From Macrolepiota albuminosa (Eukaryota; Basidiomycota; Agaricomycetes; Agaricales; Agaricaceae): a stretch of DNA of 64,000 nt. The notes under the pieces are model-generated. The model saw nothing but the letters and a program-made list of their open reading frames with translations. It did not search any database and was not told where the DNA came from. Position numbers and translations under genes: made by a program. Shown piece after piece: positions 23,334-33,049 of this stretch (its first letter is position 1; every line of letters begins with the position of its first letter). The stretch is taken from contig JAMWFC010000115.1 in the NCBI GenBank assembly GCA_027475525.1, positions 124,001-188,000 of the forward strand. Direction: 5' to 3'.

Positions 23334-24898
23334 TACTGGCTCAAAAAACTGCCCCAATGTTTGGCCTTTTTGGAAAGATTCACATGGTGTGCAACAATTA
23401 CATAAGCAGAAAATCGTAGAAATTCACATGACATACAATTGCATCCTGGCTTTATAATGACATATAAATCATGTGATTTGGATAAGAACTTGCTGATTAA
23501 TAAGTTGAACAAAATATTCAATCATTGGGGCAGTTTTTTGACTCACTTTAATTTTCATATTTTCTCAATACTTTTCAGCAGTAGAAGATGGAAACACCTT
23601 GTGAGAAGTATAAACAATGTCATGTGACCTTATTTGTACTAATTTGACATGTTCAACTTCAATCAATCACCTTCTTGACACTCTACCACCATCATGCAAC
23701 CTATTTCTGCTGTCAATTGCTCTTCTGTTGCTTCTCTCTTCAATGAGGGGTATTCTCAGCAAAGAGCTAGAGAGCAACAAAGAGAATCATCCTGGAGGTT
23801 ATCCTTCCAAGCTTACAGCATGTGACAAACAGTCTATTATTTGTCAAATTACTATTGGGAAGCTGGATAATGCTGTTCAAGCTACACAGTTCATTAATTC
23901 TGTCATCTCTAGTCCTGTCAATCCTCAGACAGTCAGAAATGCATTGAAGGAGGCAGGCTTTTGCTCAGCAAACAAAGAAGAAAGTTCCTATGTTCAAGGC
24001 TGCTCATTGTGCAAACCAGCTCAAATTTGCTTAGTATCATGAAAGCTAGACAGTGGAGGATTGGAAAAGGGTTTTGTAGAGTGATGAGACAAAGATTAAT
24101 CAGATTGGATCAGATGGGAAGGTATATGTGTGGAAAATTCCAGGGGAACCATTATCTAACCACACCACTACACCAACTGTCAAGCATGGAGGAGGAAACA
24201 ATTTAATTGTATAGAGCTGCATGGATTGGAATAGAGTAGGGAAGCTCATAGAAGTTCAGGAGAAGATGGATGCTGCACATTATTGTGAGATTTTGGATGA
24301 GGGAGTGGTAGAAAGCTTTGAGAAGTTGGAAATGGAGGAGGAAGAACAATATTTTCAGCAGGACAACAACCCAAAACACATCTCCAAATGGGCAACAACC
24401 TGGTTTTCTGATAACAACATTATTGTAATATCCTGGCCTGCTCAATGCCCTGACCTCAATCCCATTGAACATCTCTGGGTTTACATCAAGCACAAACTTT
24501 TGGAGTATGAGGTACCCTCTAAAGGAGTGCATGAGTTGTGGGAGAGAGTAGTCAAGGAGTGGAATGAAATACCATCAGAGGTATGCCAAAGCCTCATAAA
24601 GAGCATGCCTAGAAGGATCAAGGCACTTATAAAGGCAAATGGAGGCCATACCAAGTACTAGATATGAAAATTAGAGTAAATTAGAGTGGGTCAAAAAACT
24701 GCCCCAATGATTGAATATTTTGTTTGATTTATTAATCAGCGAGTTCTTGTCCAGATCACATGATTTATATGTCATTATAAAGCTAGGATGTAGTTGTATG
24801 TCATGTGATTTTCTACGATTTTTTGCTTATGTAATTGTTGCACACCATGTGAATCTTTCCAAAAGGGCCAAACATTGGGACAGTTTTTTGAGCCAGTG
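23334..24898 (+). mobile_element. Tc1-type transposon 1 with long IR/DR termini
   Basis: Inverted repeats of about 215 bp (23334-23550 and 24687-24898) each carry the motif caaaaaactg-ccccaat at both outer and inner ends, the IR/DR plan known from Tc1/Sleeping Beauty-type elements. TA flanks both ends (23332-23333 and 24899-24900). The total is 1565 bp. Confidence 0.88.
23650..24661 (+). pseudogene. Tc1 transposase, degraded
   Basis: The N-terminal helix-turn-helix region (KLTACDKQSIICQI, then PQTVRNALKEAGF) is followed by the DDE core: SDETKI (first Asp), QQDNNPKH (second Asp) and WPAQCPDLNPIEHLW (third acidic residue). The frame is broken by several stops and one frameshift around 24010-24045. 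Two of the breaks are TAG where Trp TGG is expected (before SDETK and in the NNLIV segment). Dead copy, still close to the family's usual length of about 340 residues. Confidence 0.85.
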
Positions 24899-25121
24899 TA
24901 AGCAGGAGTTTGTCTTTCTGACTTCCAAAATCTGAAGTTTTCCTGCTTTGTTTGTGTCATTGTTTATTTAGACAATTTTTGAGGTTTTAAGATTTTGTTG
25001 TCTTGTACAGTTGTATTTCATACTTTTAGTCCTGGCATAGATAATCTCTAGACTTGTTCTTTTTGGATCTTCCTCTGCCAGATGAGTAGTTATTATGATA
25101 TTGTTGGTATATACTCTAATA

Positions 25122-25367
25122 TGTCATCGTAGACTCATCACTGGGAGATTCCTTACTGTGGTGGCGGCATCTCTTGGTTACTTTCCAGCAACTCAACAGT
25201 TTTATTCTCTTTTATTTAATTCATTTATCTACTTCCCCAGGGCAATCATACCTGATTGTCCTGTATAGTTACTTAGCCACCAGGTTTTTATGTGTGGTGT
25301 GACTCAATCCTATCCCTCAGTTTTTTTACCAAAGACTGAGGCATTCTAAGACTTACTTCATACTACA
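25122..25367 (+). repeat. 5' LTR of Copia E
   Basis: It starts TGTCATCGTAGACTC and ends CATACTACA. It is followed by ggttat, resembling the start of an initiator-Met primer site, before the Tc1 insertion at 25376. The related LTR at 28304-28680 confirms both ends. Confidence 0.75.
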
Positions 25368-25827
25368 GGTTATTACAGTAGCTCAAAAAACTGTCCCAAT
25401 ATTTTATATTTTTTGAAAGATGACATTGGCATGAAGGATGGGAAGTACTTAAAATCCTGATTAAATCAGGTAAAATACTATGGCATCGTAGCTACAAAAT
25501 GAATCTAGGTTTATGTAATCAAGATCAAAACTGATGGAGCAATAGCCATTTTAAAATATTCACTCATTGGGACAGTTTTTTGAGCATCTCTAATTTTAGT
25601 ATCTAGTACTTTGTATGTCCTCCATTTGCCTTGATAACTGCTTGAATCCTTCTAGGCATGCTTTCTATTAGTCTTTGGCATACCTCTGGTAGTATTTCAT
25701 CCCACTCCTTTGCAACCCTCTCCCATAATTCATGCATGCCATAAGGAGGTGTTTCATACTGCCTAAGTTGCTCTTTGAGGTACTCCCAGACATGTTCAAT
25801 AGGGTTGAGATCAGGGGATTGGGCTGG

Positions 25828-26765
25828 TGATAGAACCCCATACAGGATCAGCGCATCAACGGCAGGCTACAGCAACACGGCACAGGTCCGGAATACCTTA
25901 GCGCGCGCTAACTAACCAATTTTGGCAATATTTGACGGCCGTGCATGGCAAGAAGCAGATTCAATCAGTGATAGCGCCGACGGCAGACAGAATGACAACT
26001 GACAGATGGCATCAGTCACTGATGACAGCGCTTAGCGAGAAGCCTGATGATCTATCAAAAACTGACGGACAGCTTGGCATTTGACCTTGGCGTCTGACAT
26101 CGCTTAGCGCCTCGATCTGGCGCCTGACATCGCTAAGCATTTTGGACAGACAGAAGGGTGATGGATTGATGGTTTAGCTTCGCGATCTGTTGCCTGGTGT
26201 CGCTAAGGTTCTTGAATGGACGGTAGGGATCTGAAACCGTTGGAGCTACCCCTATGAAATTTTCTAGTTTACCGCACTTTGGCAATGGTTGGTCACTGGC
26301 GACGGTGAACTCCTTGTAGTATATAAAGTACTTACCGACTTGTACATACATCATCGAACAACAGACCAGAGTTTCCTGCTCCCCTTACTTCAGTCTCCCT
26401 TACGCTCTAGATCTCATTTACGGTCGGCAACATCGAGCTCGTCGGCAGCTGCAGACTTCATCACTAGCCTTCGACTTATTCGCGCCTTGCATCTATGGCA
26501 GGCATTTACGATGCTTAGACTTTGCTAAGCTTACTGTGTTTTTGCCGTTGACATTGTCGTGTTCGCTTACCGCTCCCTTCATAGGCGCTTTACCTTAGCG
26601 CTTTACACTTGCCGACCCCCTTACCGACTTTTCCCCATTTTCATAGGCGCGTTCTCTGGGACCTGCCTGGGACTCCCCACATCACTTATAGCGCGCCCAA
26701 CGCAAGCAATTGGTACAGTAACACTATAACTATATTTGTTACTGACCAAACTTTGGGCGTCATCA
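25828..26765 (+). mobile_element. Solo LTR inside Tc1 element 2 (LTR family H)
   Basis: TGATAG...CATCA termini with the 4-bp duplication ctgg at 25824-25827 and 26766-26769. Removing the insert restores the transposase codons for WWPAQSPDL exactly. It is rich in cttagc/gctaag words and resembles the segment at 63315-64000. Confidence 0.85.
26320..26328 (+). promoter_or_regulatory. TATA box of LTR family H
   Basis: tatataaag is followed by acttac and a catcatc segment. The same arrangement occurs at 63713 in the right-edge copy, marking the U3/R boundary. Confidence 0.6.
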
Positions 26766-27476
26766 CTGGCCACCAAAGGACATTAAAGTTGTTGTCCTCA
26801 AACCACTTGTCAGCCCTCTTGGAGTTGTGTTTGGAGTCATTGTCCTGTTGAAAGTAGTGGGCACCCTCCTCCATCTCCAACTTCTCAAAGTTCTCCTTTG
26901 CTCCATCATCTAAAATTTCACAGTACTGCTCTGCATTCATGATCCCCACCACCTCTACAAGCTTTTCTACCCCATTCCAACTCATACAGCCCCATACCAT
27001 GAGATTATTCCCTCCTCCATGCTTCACAGTAGGTGTAGTTGTTCAGTCTGAAATGTCTTCTCCTTGTAGCTTCCACACATACTGCTTCCTATCTGACCTA
27101 ATCCTGTTAATCTTTGTCTCATCTGTCTACAACACCCTTTTCCAGTCCTCTATAGTCCAGTTCTGATGCTTCTGAGCCCATTTAAGCTGTAGTTGTCAAT
27201 GTTTAGCTTTGAGCATAGGAACTTTTCTCTTGGTAGCAGACCAATACCCCTCCTCCTTCAACACATTCCAGACAGTCTTGGAAGAGACAGGGTTGGAAAT
27301 GATGTTGTTGATAAAATTAGTGGCCTGGACAGCTGTATCAAGTCTCCCAGTTGAGATTTGTCGAACAATAGCCTGTTTATCACATGGAGTAAGCTTAGCA
27401 GGATGGCCTCCAGGATGGTTTTCCTTGTTCATCTCCAACTCTCTACCAATCCTCCCAGTAGCAGACTTCCCTAGAC

Positions 27477-27630
27477 CAGTTTGAGCCCCAATCTGACCAG
27501 AGAATACCCTTGAGCAAGAAGAGAAGCAACAGTAGAGTGTTGTGCAGAAGGAACAGTTTGAGCCCCAATCTGACCAGAGAATACCCTTGAGCAAGAAGAG
27601 AAGCAACAGTAGAGTGTTGTGCAGAAGGAA
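27477..27630. repeat. 77-bp exact tandem duplication in the Tc1-2 transposase (probable assembly artefact)
   Basis: Copies are 27477-27553 and 27554-27630. It duplicates part of the transposase N-terminus. Confidence 0.95.
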
Positions 27631-28086
27631 TAGGTTTCATGATAGTGGTTGAAAGTCAAGATGTAGTTCAACCAGCTTGAACTACTCCCAAATATATCTA
27701 AACATGGTCACATGACTTTGTTTATATTCCCACATGCAACTTACTCTTTATTTCTGAGTAAAATAGGGATAAACCTGAAAAATTAGAGATGCTCAAAAAA
27801 CTGTCCCAATGAGTGAATATTTTAAAATGGCTATTGCTCCATCAGTTTTGATTTTGATTACATAAACCTAGATTCGTTCTGTAGCTACAATGCCATAGTA
27901 TTTTACATGATTTAATCAGGATTTTAAGTACTTCCCATCCTTCATGCCAATGTCATCTTTCAAAAAGTATGAAACATTGGGACAGTTTTTTGAGCCACTG
28001 TAGCCCCAAAAAGCACTCACTTGCAACATGCACTCACTCACACCATGCCCACTTAAAACTACATTTACTTACACAAAATACACAAC

Positions 28087-29229
28087 ATGACTTCCACTAC
28101 ATTGAGAGGTAACAGCAATCCCTCCACATTTCCAGAAGAATTTTTATTCAATGGAAGGAACTACATCATGTTCAGGGACCGAGCCCTTCTACCAGCAAAA
28201 CTTAGAGGTGCAGAGGGTTATCTTGATGGAACTATAGGAATACCAAACCCCAAAATGATGGTACCTACCCCCCCAGCAACAGAGTGGTGGGACAAGTCCC
28301 CATTGTCATCGTAGACTCATCCCTGGGAGATTTCTTACTGTGGCGGCAGCGTCTCTCGGTTACTTCCTGGCGACTCAACTGTTTATTCTCAGTTTTCTTA
28401 TCCTTGTTTAATTCATTTTTATTTACTATTTACTTTGCCAGGACGATCGTATCCAATCATCCTGTATAGTTACTCAGCCACCAGGTCCTTATGTGTGGCG
28501 TGACCCCCATCCGATCCCTCAGTTCCTTTACCATGGACTGAGGGTATGTCATTACCTCTTCTATACGGATTAGACTTCTTTACTCACCTTCTACCTGTAG
28601 ATCTAATACTTACTTCGTACTACAGGTTAACAGAGTTCCTTTACCACGGACTGAGGATCTAATACTTACTTCGTACTACACCCATCCCACCAAAAGTGGC
28701 AAGCATGAAATGCATGGACATTGGCACTCATAGTCTATAATACAAAAAATCCTGTTGGTCTTGGGATCAAAGTGTCGGATACGGTGGCTAAGGTCTGGGA
28801 GACTTTGAAGGAGTCTTATGGAACGATTTCTGACTTGGAGGCGAACATGGCAGAAAATGCCTTAAGGACAACAAAATATGTAGATGGGATGGATTTTCAG
28901 GAACACATCACGCATCTCTGTTCAAAATGGAACTACGCAATTGAAAAGGGAGCCGACATAAAGGATAACCAATTTAAAGCTATTATCATCTCCTTCCTCC
29001 CAGCTTCCTGGGATTATATCATCGCGTCCCTCCAATCTACCAAAACATCAACGGAACTCATCACAGGCTTGAATGTTCATTGGGAACATTTGAAGGAATG
29101 ATTAATGGCCAGAACAAAATCAAACTCCACAGCGCTCATCGCAAAAGCACCACAACCCCAAAATAAGCCAGTATGCACCAATACTAACTGTGGGCGCACT
29201 GGACACACAATTGAGAATTGCTACTAGAG
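28087..29229 (+). pseudogene. Copia E gag, interrupted by a solo LTR
   Basis: The frame starts MTSTTLRGNS, continues EEFLFNGRNYIMFRDRALL and ATEWWDKSP up to the LTR at 28304, and resumes after 28680 with WQA(stop)NAWTLALIVYNTKNP and then YGTISDLEANMA. This is the UBN2-type gag of Copia elements. A zinc knuckle CTNTNCGRTGHTIENC lies near 29180-29215. The stop at 28706-28708 is TGA for expected CGA. Pol is not seen downstream, where repeat G and the gag-only element follow. Confidence 0.8.
28304..28680 (+). mobile_element. LTR remnant inserted in Copia E gag
   Basis: It starts TGTCATCGTAG, ends GTACTACA and is flanked by the 5-bp duplication cccat (28299-28303 and 28681-28685). It is the same family as the LTR at 25122. 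The 3' end of the LTR occurs twice (28601-28625 and 28656-28680) around a ggttaacaga primer-site-like segment. This is therefore an LTR plus a sliver of internal sequence plus an LTR end, not a simple solo LTR. Confidence 0.82.
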
Positions 29230-29269
29230 AGGAGGAGGGAAGGAAGGACAAGAACTGTACAATGAGCAC

Positions 29270-29550
29270 AGATGCGGTGAGAAAAGCAAGGTGAGAGAGC
29301 GCCAATGCGCTCACCTGGGCAGCCAGAGGGGAAGGGGGGAGGACAGAGGAAAGGGCCACCAAAATGTCTGAGACCGTGCGCCACACTGACTGCACCATGG
29401 CATCTGCCAGGCCCCTGGCGCCGTGCTGAGATCGGCTTGCAGTCTGGTGAGAGAAGTGTGGGTGAGACCGGAGAACTGACACGCAGAGGCCTCCGAAAAC
29501 GCTCGCCACCTTCGGCACTTGCCTTTACGCTGAACAATTCCTCGCACGGG
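29270..29550. repeat. Dispersed repeat G (second copy)
   Basis: Reverse-complement match to 10950-11240. The sequence continues to 29649, where the gag-only element is inserted, and resumes at 31487. Confidence 0.75.
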
Positions 29551-29649
29551 ACAGTGACAAACGCCCAGTTACTCGTCAACAAACTCGGGATCTGCCACGC
29601 TCTCTGGCGGTGGCTCATGGGTCGCTCTGGACTTTGGCGTCGAGGTACT

Positions 29650-29938
29650 TGTCAGAGGGCTAAGGAAATAAAAGCTGACCGTGGAGAACGCGAGGATGGC
29701 CGCAAGAGGCAGGAGAGCTGACCAAGGACGAATAAACGCTGACCGTCGAAGAAGAACGTGACAAAACACGACTTATTTATTTGGTTACCTACGTGGCGAT
29801 ACTAACTTGTGATTACATAATTTCAATGCGATGCACCTCTCACCGAACTCAACCTTTGACATTACCTACGTGGCGATACTAACTTGTGATTACATAATTT
29901 CAATGCGATGCACCTCTCACCAAACTCAACCTTTGACA
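29650..29938 (-). repeat. 3' LTR of the gag-only element
   Basis: Matches 31270-31481 after removing the 77-bp duplication at 29785. Differences to the partner LTR are CpG transitions. Confidence 0.88.
29785..29938. repeat. 77-bp tandem duplication in the LTR (probable assembly artefact)
   Basis: Copies are 29785-29861 and 29862-29938, with one difference (caccg versus cacca). The partner LTR has the segment once. Confidence 0.93.
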
Positions 29939-30035
29939 TCCCTACTTGGAGATGAGGTGCAGAGCAACCAAAGAGAAAGAAAGGTCCCCCACTGAATTAA
30001 AGTCCCCCCCACTCAATGAAACAACCCACTGTTCA

Positions 30036-31198
30036 TCAGGCATTGAGACGAGTCTTGAGGTCTTGCCATTTTTCCTTGTTCATACCCAACTGCTGGCGAC
30101 GTTCTCGTTCTGTAGTCGCTTGGGTGAGGACATGTGTAAACTCTCTGGCAGACATGGCTTGAATGGGCTTGTCATCATCGGAATCAGAACTGTCAGTGTC
30201 GGAGGCGGCATGTGAATCATGAGCGAAATTGGCGGCAGCGGCAACATCAGAGTCAGAAGTGGATGAAGAGCGATTGCAATGACGGCAGCGATCGGTAGCC
30301 TCATTGATAATCTTGTCCTTTATCTTCTGTGGCATGTCTGCAATGCATCGAGAAGAGCGATGTCCAGGAAGGCCACAGCGGTGGCAGACATCCTTGTTAC
30401 GAGGGTTGAGCCACTCATACCTTGGTGCCTCATCATCATCCTTTGAGCCTTTTCCTTTCCTCCCCTTCTCCTTCACTCTACCATACATCACCCTAACCTC
30501 ATCAGCTGCATTGGGATTGAGTGCAGTATGTGTGTCTTCCTGATCAGTGAGCGTCTTCTTGACAGCAGAAAGCGAAGGTTCCTCTGCCTGAGTGGTGAGA
30601 AGAGTGCGAACAATGGAGAAGTCGGGATGGAGATTCATAAGAATGGAGTCGATGACATCAACAAGAGGGGGAGCATGGCCAAGCATAGTGAGAGCGTCAT
30701 GAGCAGAGATGATGTCTTGAATGTATACTGAGACTGGTTTTTCGATATCGTGGATAGGATTATACAGACGCTTCTTGAGCTCAAAGCGCTTCGCACGGCT
30801 GTCCTTCTGGAACTCAGTTTTGAGACTGATCCAGACGTCATTAGCAGTTTGAGCAGGGTTGGTGTTCTTGAAGTGGGTATGAATGATGTCGGTAGAGGAA
30901 ATGGTCTTGTAAAGGGTGGCACGAGCAGACTGATCATCTTTTGACCAAAGAGCAGCAGCAGAAAAATCGCTAGGGCAAGATGCCTCACCCTTGATGTGTG
31001 CCAAGACTGATCATCTTTTGACCAAAGAGCAGCAGCAGAAAAATCGCTAGGGCAAGATGCCTCACCCTTGATGTGTGCCAAGATGTCATGCCCAACAAAC
31101 GTCATTTCCAGCTCCGTGACCCAAGCATCATAGTTTGATCCATCAAACCTGTTGTCCGGATTGAATGTGCGAAGCATTTCATAATGAGAAGGTGCCAT
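30036..31198 (-). CDS. Copia-type Gag polyprotein, about 361 aa
   Basis: Structural protein that packages retrotransposon RNA. Start ATG at 31198 (MAPSHYEMLRTFNPDNRFDG); a UBN2-type gag core includes FDGSNYDAWVTELE, TAWDVW-like NDVWISLKTEF and a conserved tail. A zinc knuckle CHRCGLPGHRSSRC (CX2CX4HX4C) lies near residue 250, followed by a Cys-rich CRHC and a Ser/Asp-rich acidic stretch; the stop is at 30036. Removing one copy of the 77-bp duplication (30927-31080) gives one uninterrupted frame of 362 codons including the stop. No other lesion was found, so the gene may be expressed. Confidence 0.85.
30927..31080. repeat. 77-bp exact tandem duplication in gag (probable assembly artefact)
   Basis: Copies are 30927-31003 and 31004-31080. 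It makes the gag look like two overlapping frames. Confidence 0.95.
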
Positions 31199-31269
31199 GA
31201 TCGGAAGTGATGAAAATTTTTAACAAATAAACTGTGTGCTGAATTTGTGCGCAGTCGGGGCCCATAACC

Positions 31270-31481
31270 TGTCAGAGGGCTAAGGAAATAAAAGCTGACC
31301 GTGGAGAACGCGAGGATGGCCGCAAGAGGCGGGAGAGCTGACCGAGGACGAATAAACGCTGACCGTCGAAGAAGAACGCGACAAAACACGACTTATTTAT
31401 TTGGTTACCTACGTGGCGATACTAACTTGTGATTACATAATTTCAATGCGATGCACCTCTCACCGAACTCAACCTTTGACA
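31270..31481 (-). repeat. 5' LTR of the gag-only element
   Basis: 212 bp with TGTCAG...TTGACA ends. On the minus strand it is followed by GGTTATGGGCCCCGAC, a likely primer-binding region. Confidence 0.88.
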
Positions 31482-31486
31482 GTACT

Positions 31487-33049
31487 CCCAGTCCCCGATC
31501 CCTAACCTGACTCTCTCCAAGTCGGCAGTCTAATCTTTCTTCGTTGCCCTTGCTCATGCACTTACATACATACTGCTCTGCTGGTCGGTCATTGCACGAT
31601 TTGGGGTGGATTTTTCAAAGGTCAGTCTCCCTTCGTCTACAATATTCGACGAGTGCTTATAGTTTTCATCAACTTACCGTACATTTTTGGGGAACTTGAG
31701 GCAGAATCGATCGGCTTGGCATTTCGATCCAGCCCCGAATCATGGGCCACGCGATCCAGCCCGGAAGTTATGAGGATGGGCGTACTCAAGACTCTGAGTA
31801 GGAACCATCAGACATACTGGGATAACCCCAGCAAATTCATCACACAGTTGCTCTGCGGAATTTCGTACTCTTGGCATCGTCAACGGAAAGGTGAGCGTCA
31901 ACCACGACGCGTGAGCAGCATGAAGAACGCCCTCCTCCGTCCTCATTGTGAAGCCGTCCGTAACCAAGGACGTTCTAAGTCCCCTCGCGAAGAAAATGAA
32001 TCTTAAAAACTGTCGAGTCGCAGACATTAATCCTGGCGGTTTCGAGATGCCCGCCTATGGCAAGAAAAATCGCACTTGTCCAGCTACTTCCGCTTCATCC
32101 GGCCTCGAAGATATGGCCTTCAACGCAGGATTCCTGAAATGGCTAACCCTCTCCGCTCCCCATTACTTTTGGTAGGATTTACTTCGTGATTATTCTTACA
32201 ATTATCCCGCTACCGTGTGTCCCATTTCCGGAGATATATAGACTATCACGATGTCTTCGATACTTGGCGCTTCCCAATCCTAGGGCTTACAGCACTTTGG
32301 TAATTCAGAGAGATTCCCAATAGTTGTTCATCTTGAAATTACAGCACTTCTTTCGATTGCGTGAACTTTTGAATTACCGTGTGAAAACCTCATTAGCTAT
32401 GCTGTTCCCGTCAGTGAACTAGTTCATCAATCACGACGATTATAAACAACTTGTCGCAGCATATCGCTAAACAGATGTATTCGTGTACGAATATATATAA
32501 TATCTGGAGTCAATAATCGAAGATAATTGTTAGAGTAAGTAACGTAAGAATAAAACAGTAAGAGCTCACCTGGAGTCAATAATCGAAGATGATTTGACTC
32601 CAGGTGATGGCACGTATATAACCGATCGTATTGGTGAGACATGTGGAGTAGGGTCAAGGGCTTTTCAAGTAGGATGAGTAAGATACAGTAGAACTATTAG
32701 TAAGAAACGTGAATCATAGTAAAACATACGAGGTTATGACAAGGGGAGATGACGTTAGAAGTAGTCGGCACATAGCCGGAGTGGTCAGTCAATTTCCTCG
32801 ACACAACTTTATGACAAAAACTCGAAACTCGGCGAATACTCACTGCCTTTCTCAAGAACAGCCTTGATAGCAAAGTCACATGGCAAACCACTGCCAGTTA
32901 AAATCTACTACGCACAGCATTTGCTCTGTTATCTCAGAGTTACTACAATGTCCACTGACCAACACGAAAGCCTTGGAATGTCACCACTTCGAGAGGGTAA
33001 CGTTGGCATAGCTGGGGTATGTAGCCGGCTCAGTCCTTTACCTGGATGA
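31487..33049. other. Region upstream of the NLR gene, no confident gene
   Basis: Open frames near 31653-32175 have no recognised family. A hairpin lies at 32566-32607. The last few hundred bases are presumably the NLR promoter. Confidence 0.4.
32566..32607. repeat. Perfect 14-bp stem hairpin
   Basis: tcacctggagtcaa (32566-32579) pairs with ttgactccaggtga (32594-32607) around a 14-base loop. A third copy of ctggagtcaataatcgaag occurs at 32504. Confidence 0.85.

Larger units (their letters stand above)
25603..27640 (-). pseudogene. Tc1 transposase 2, split by an LTR insertion
   Basis: From 27640 down: the start MKPIPSAQHS, the HTH part (KLTPCDKQAIVRQI, SSKTVWNVLKEEGY), TDETKI (first Asp), GGGNNLMVWGCMSW, QQDNDSKH (second Asp), then the frame stops at FNVLWWP where the LTR 25828-26765 enters. 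It resumes with AQSPDLNPIEH (third acidic residue) and ends HTKY at 25603. In-frame stops appear near the first Asp (TAG for Trp). One 77-bp duplication disrupts the N-terminus. Confidence 0.85.
25376..28000 (-). mobile_element. Tc1-type transposon 2, inserted in the Copia E leader
   Basis: IR/DR termini (25376-25595 and about 27785-28000) carry gctcaaaaaactgtcccaat at outer and inner ends. TA flanks both sides (25374-25375 and 28001-28002). The transposase runs on the minus strand and is interrupted by a solo LTR. It separates the Copia E LTR (25122-25367) from the Copia E gag (from 28087). Confidence 0.88.
29650..31481 (-). mobile_element. Gag-only LTR retrotransposon (TR-GAG type)
   Basis: Two 212-bp LTRs (29650-29938, inflated by a 77-bp duplication, and 31270-31481) read TGTCAGAGGG...CTTTGACA on the plus strand. 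The 5-bp duplication gtact lies at 29645-29649 and 31482-31486. The internal region is only about 1.33 kb and holds a single gag gene without protease, integrase or RT. The LTRs differ at only about three positions, so insertion is recent. Non-autonomous; pol must come from a full Copia element. Confidence 0.88.

Noticed and set aside
28601..28680. Possible twentieth 77-bp duplication
   Set aside because: The repeated segment is 25 bases with a spacing of about 55-56 and is explained by a duplicated LTR end.
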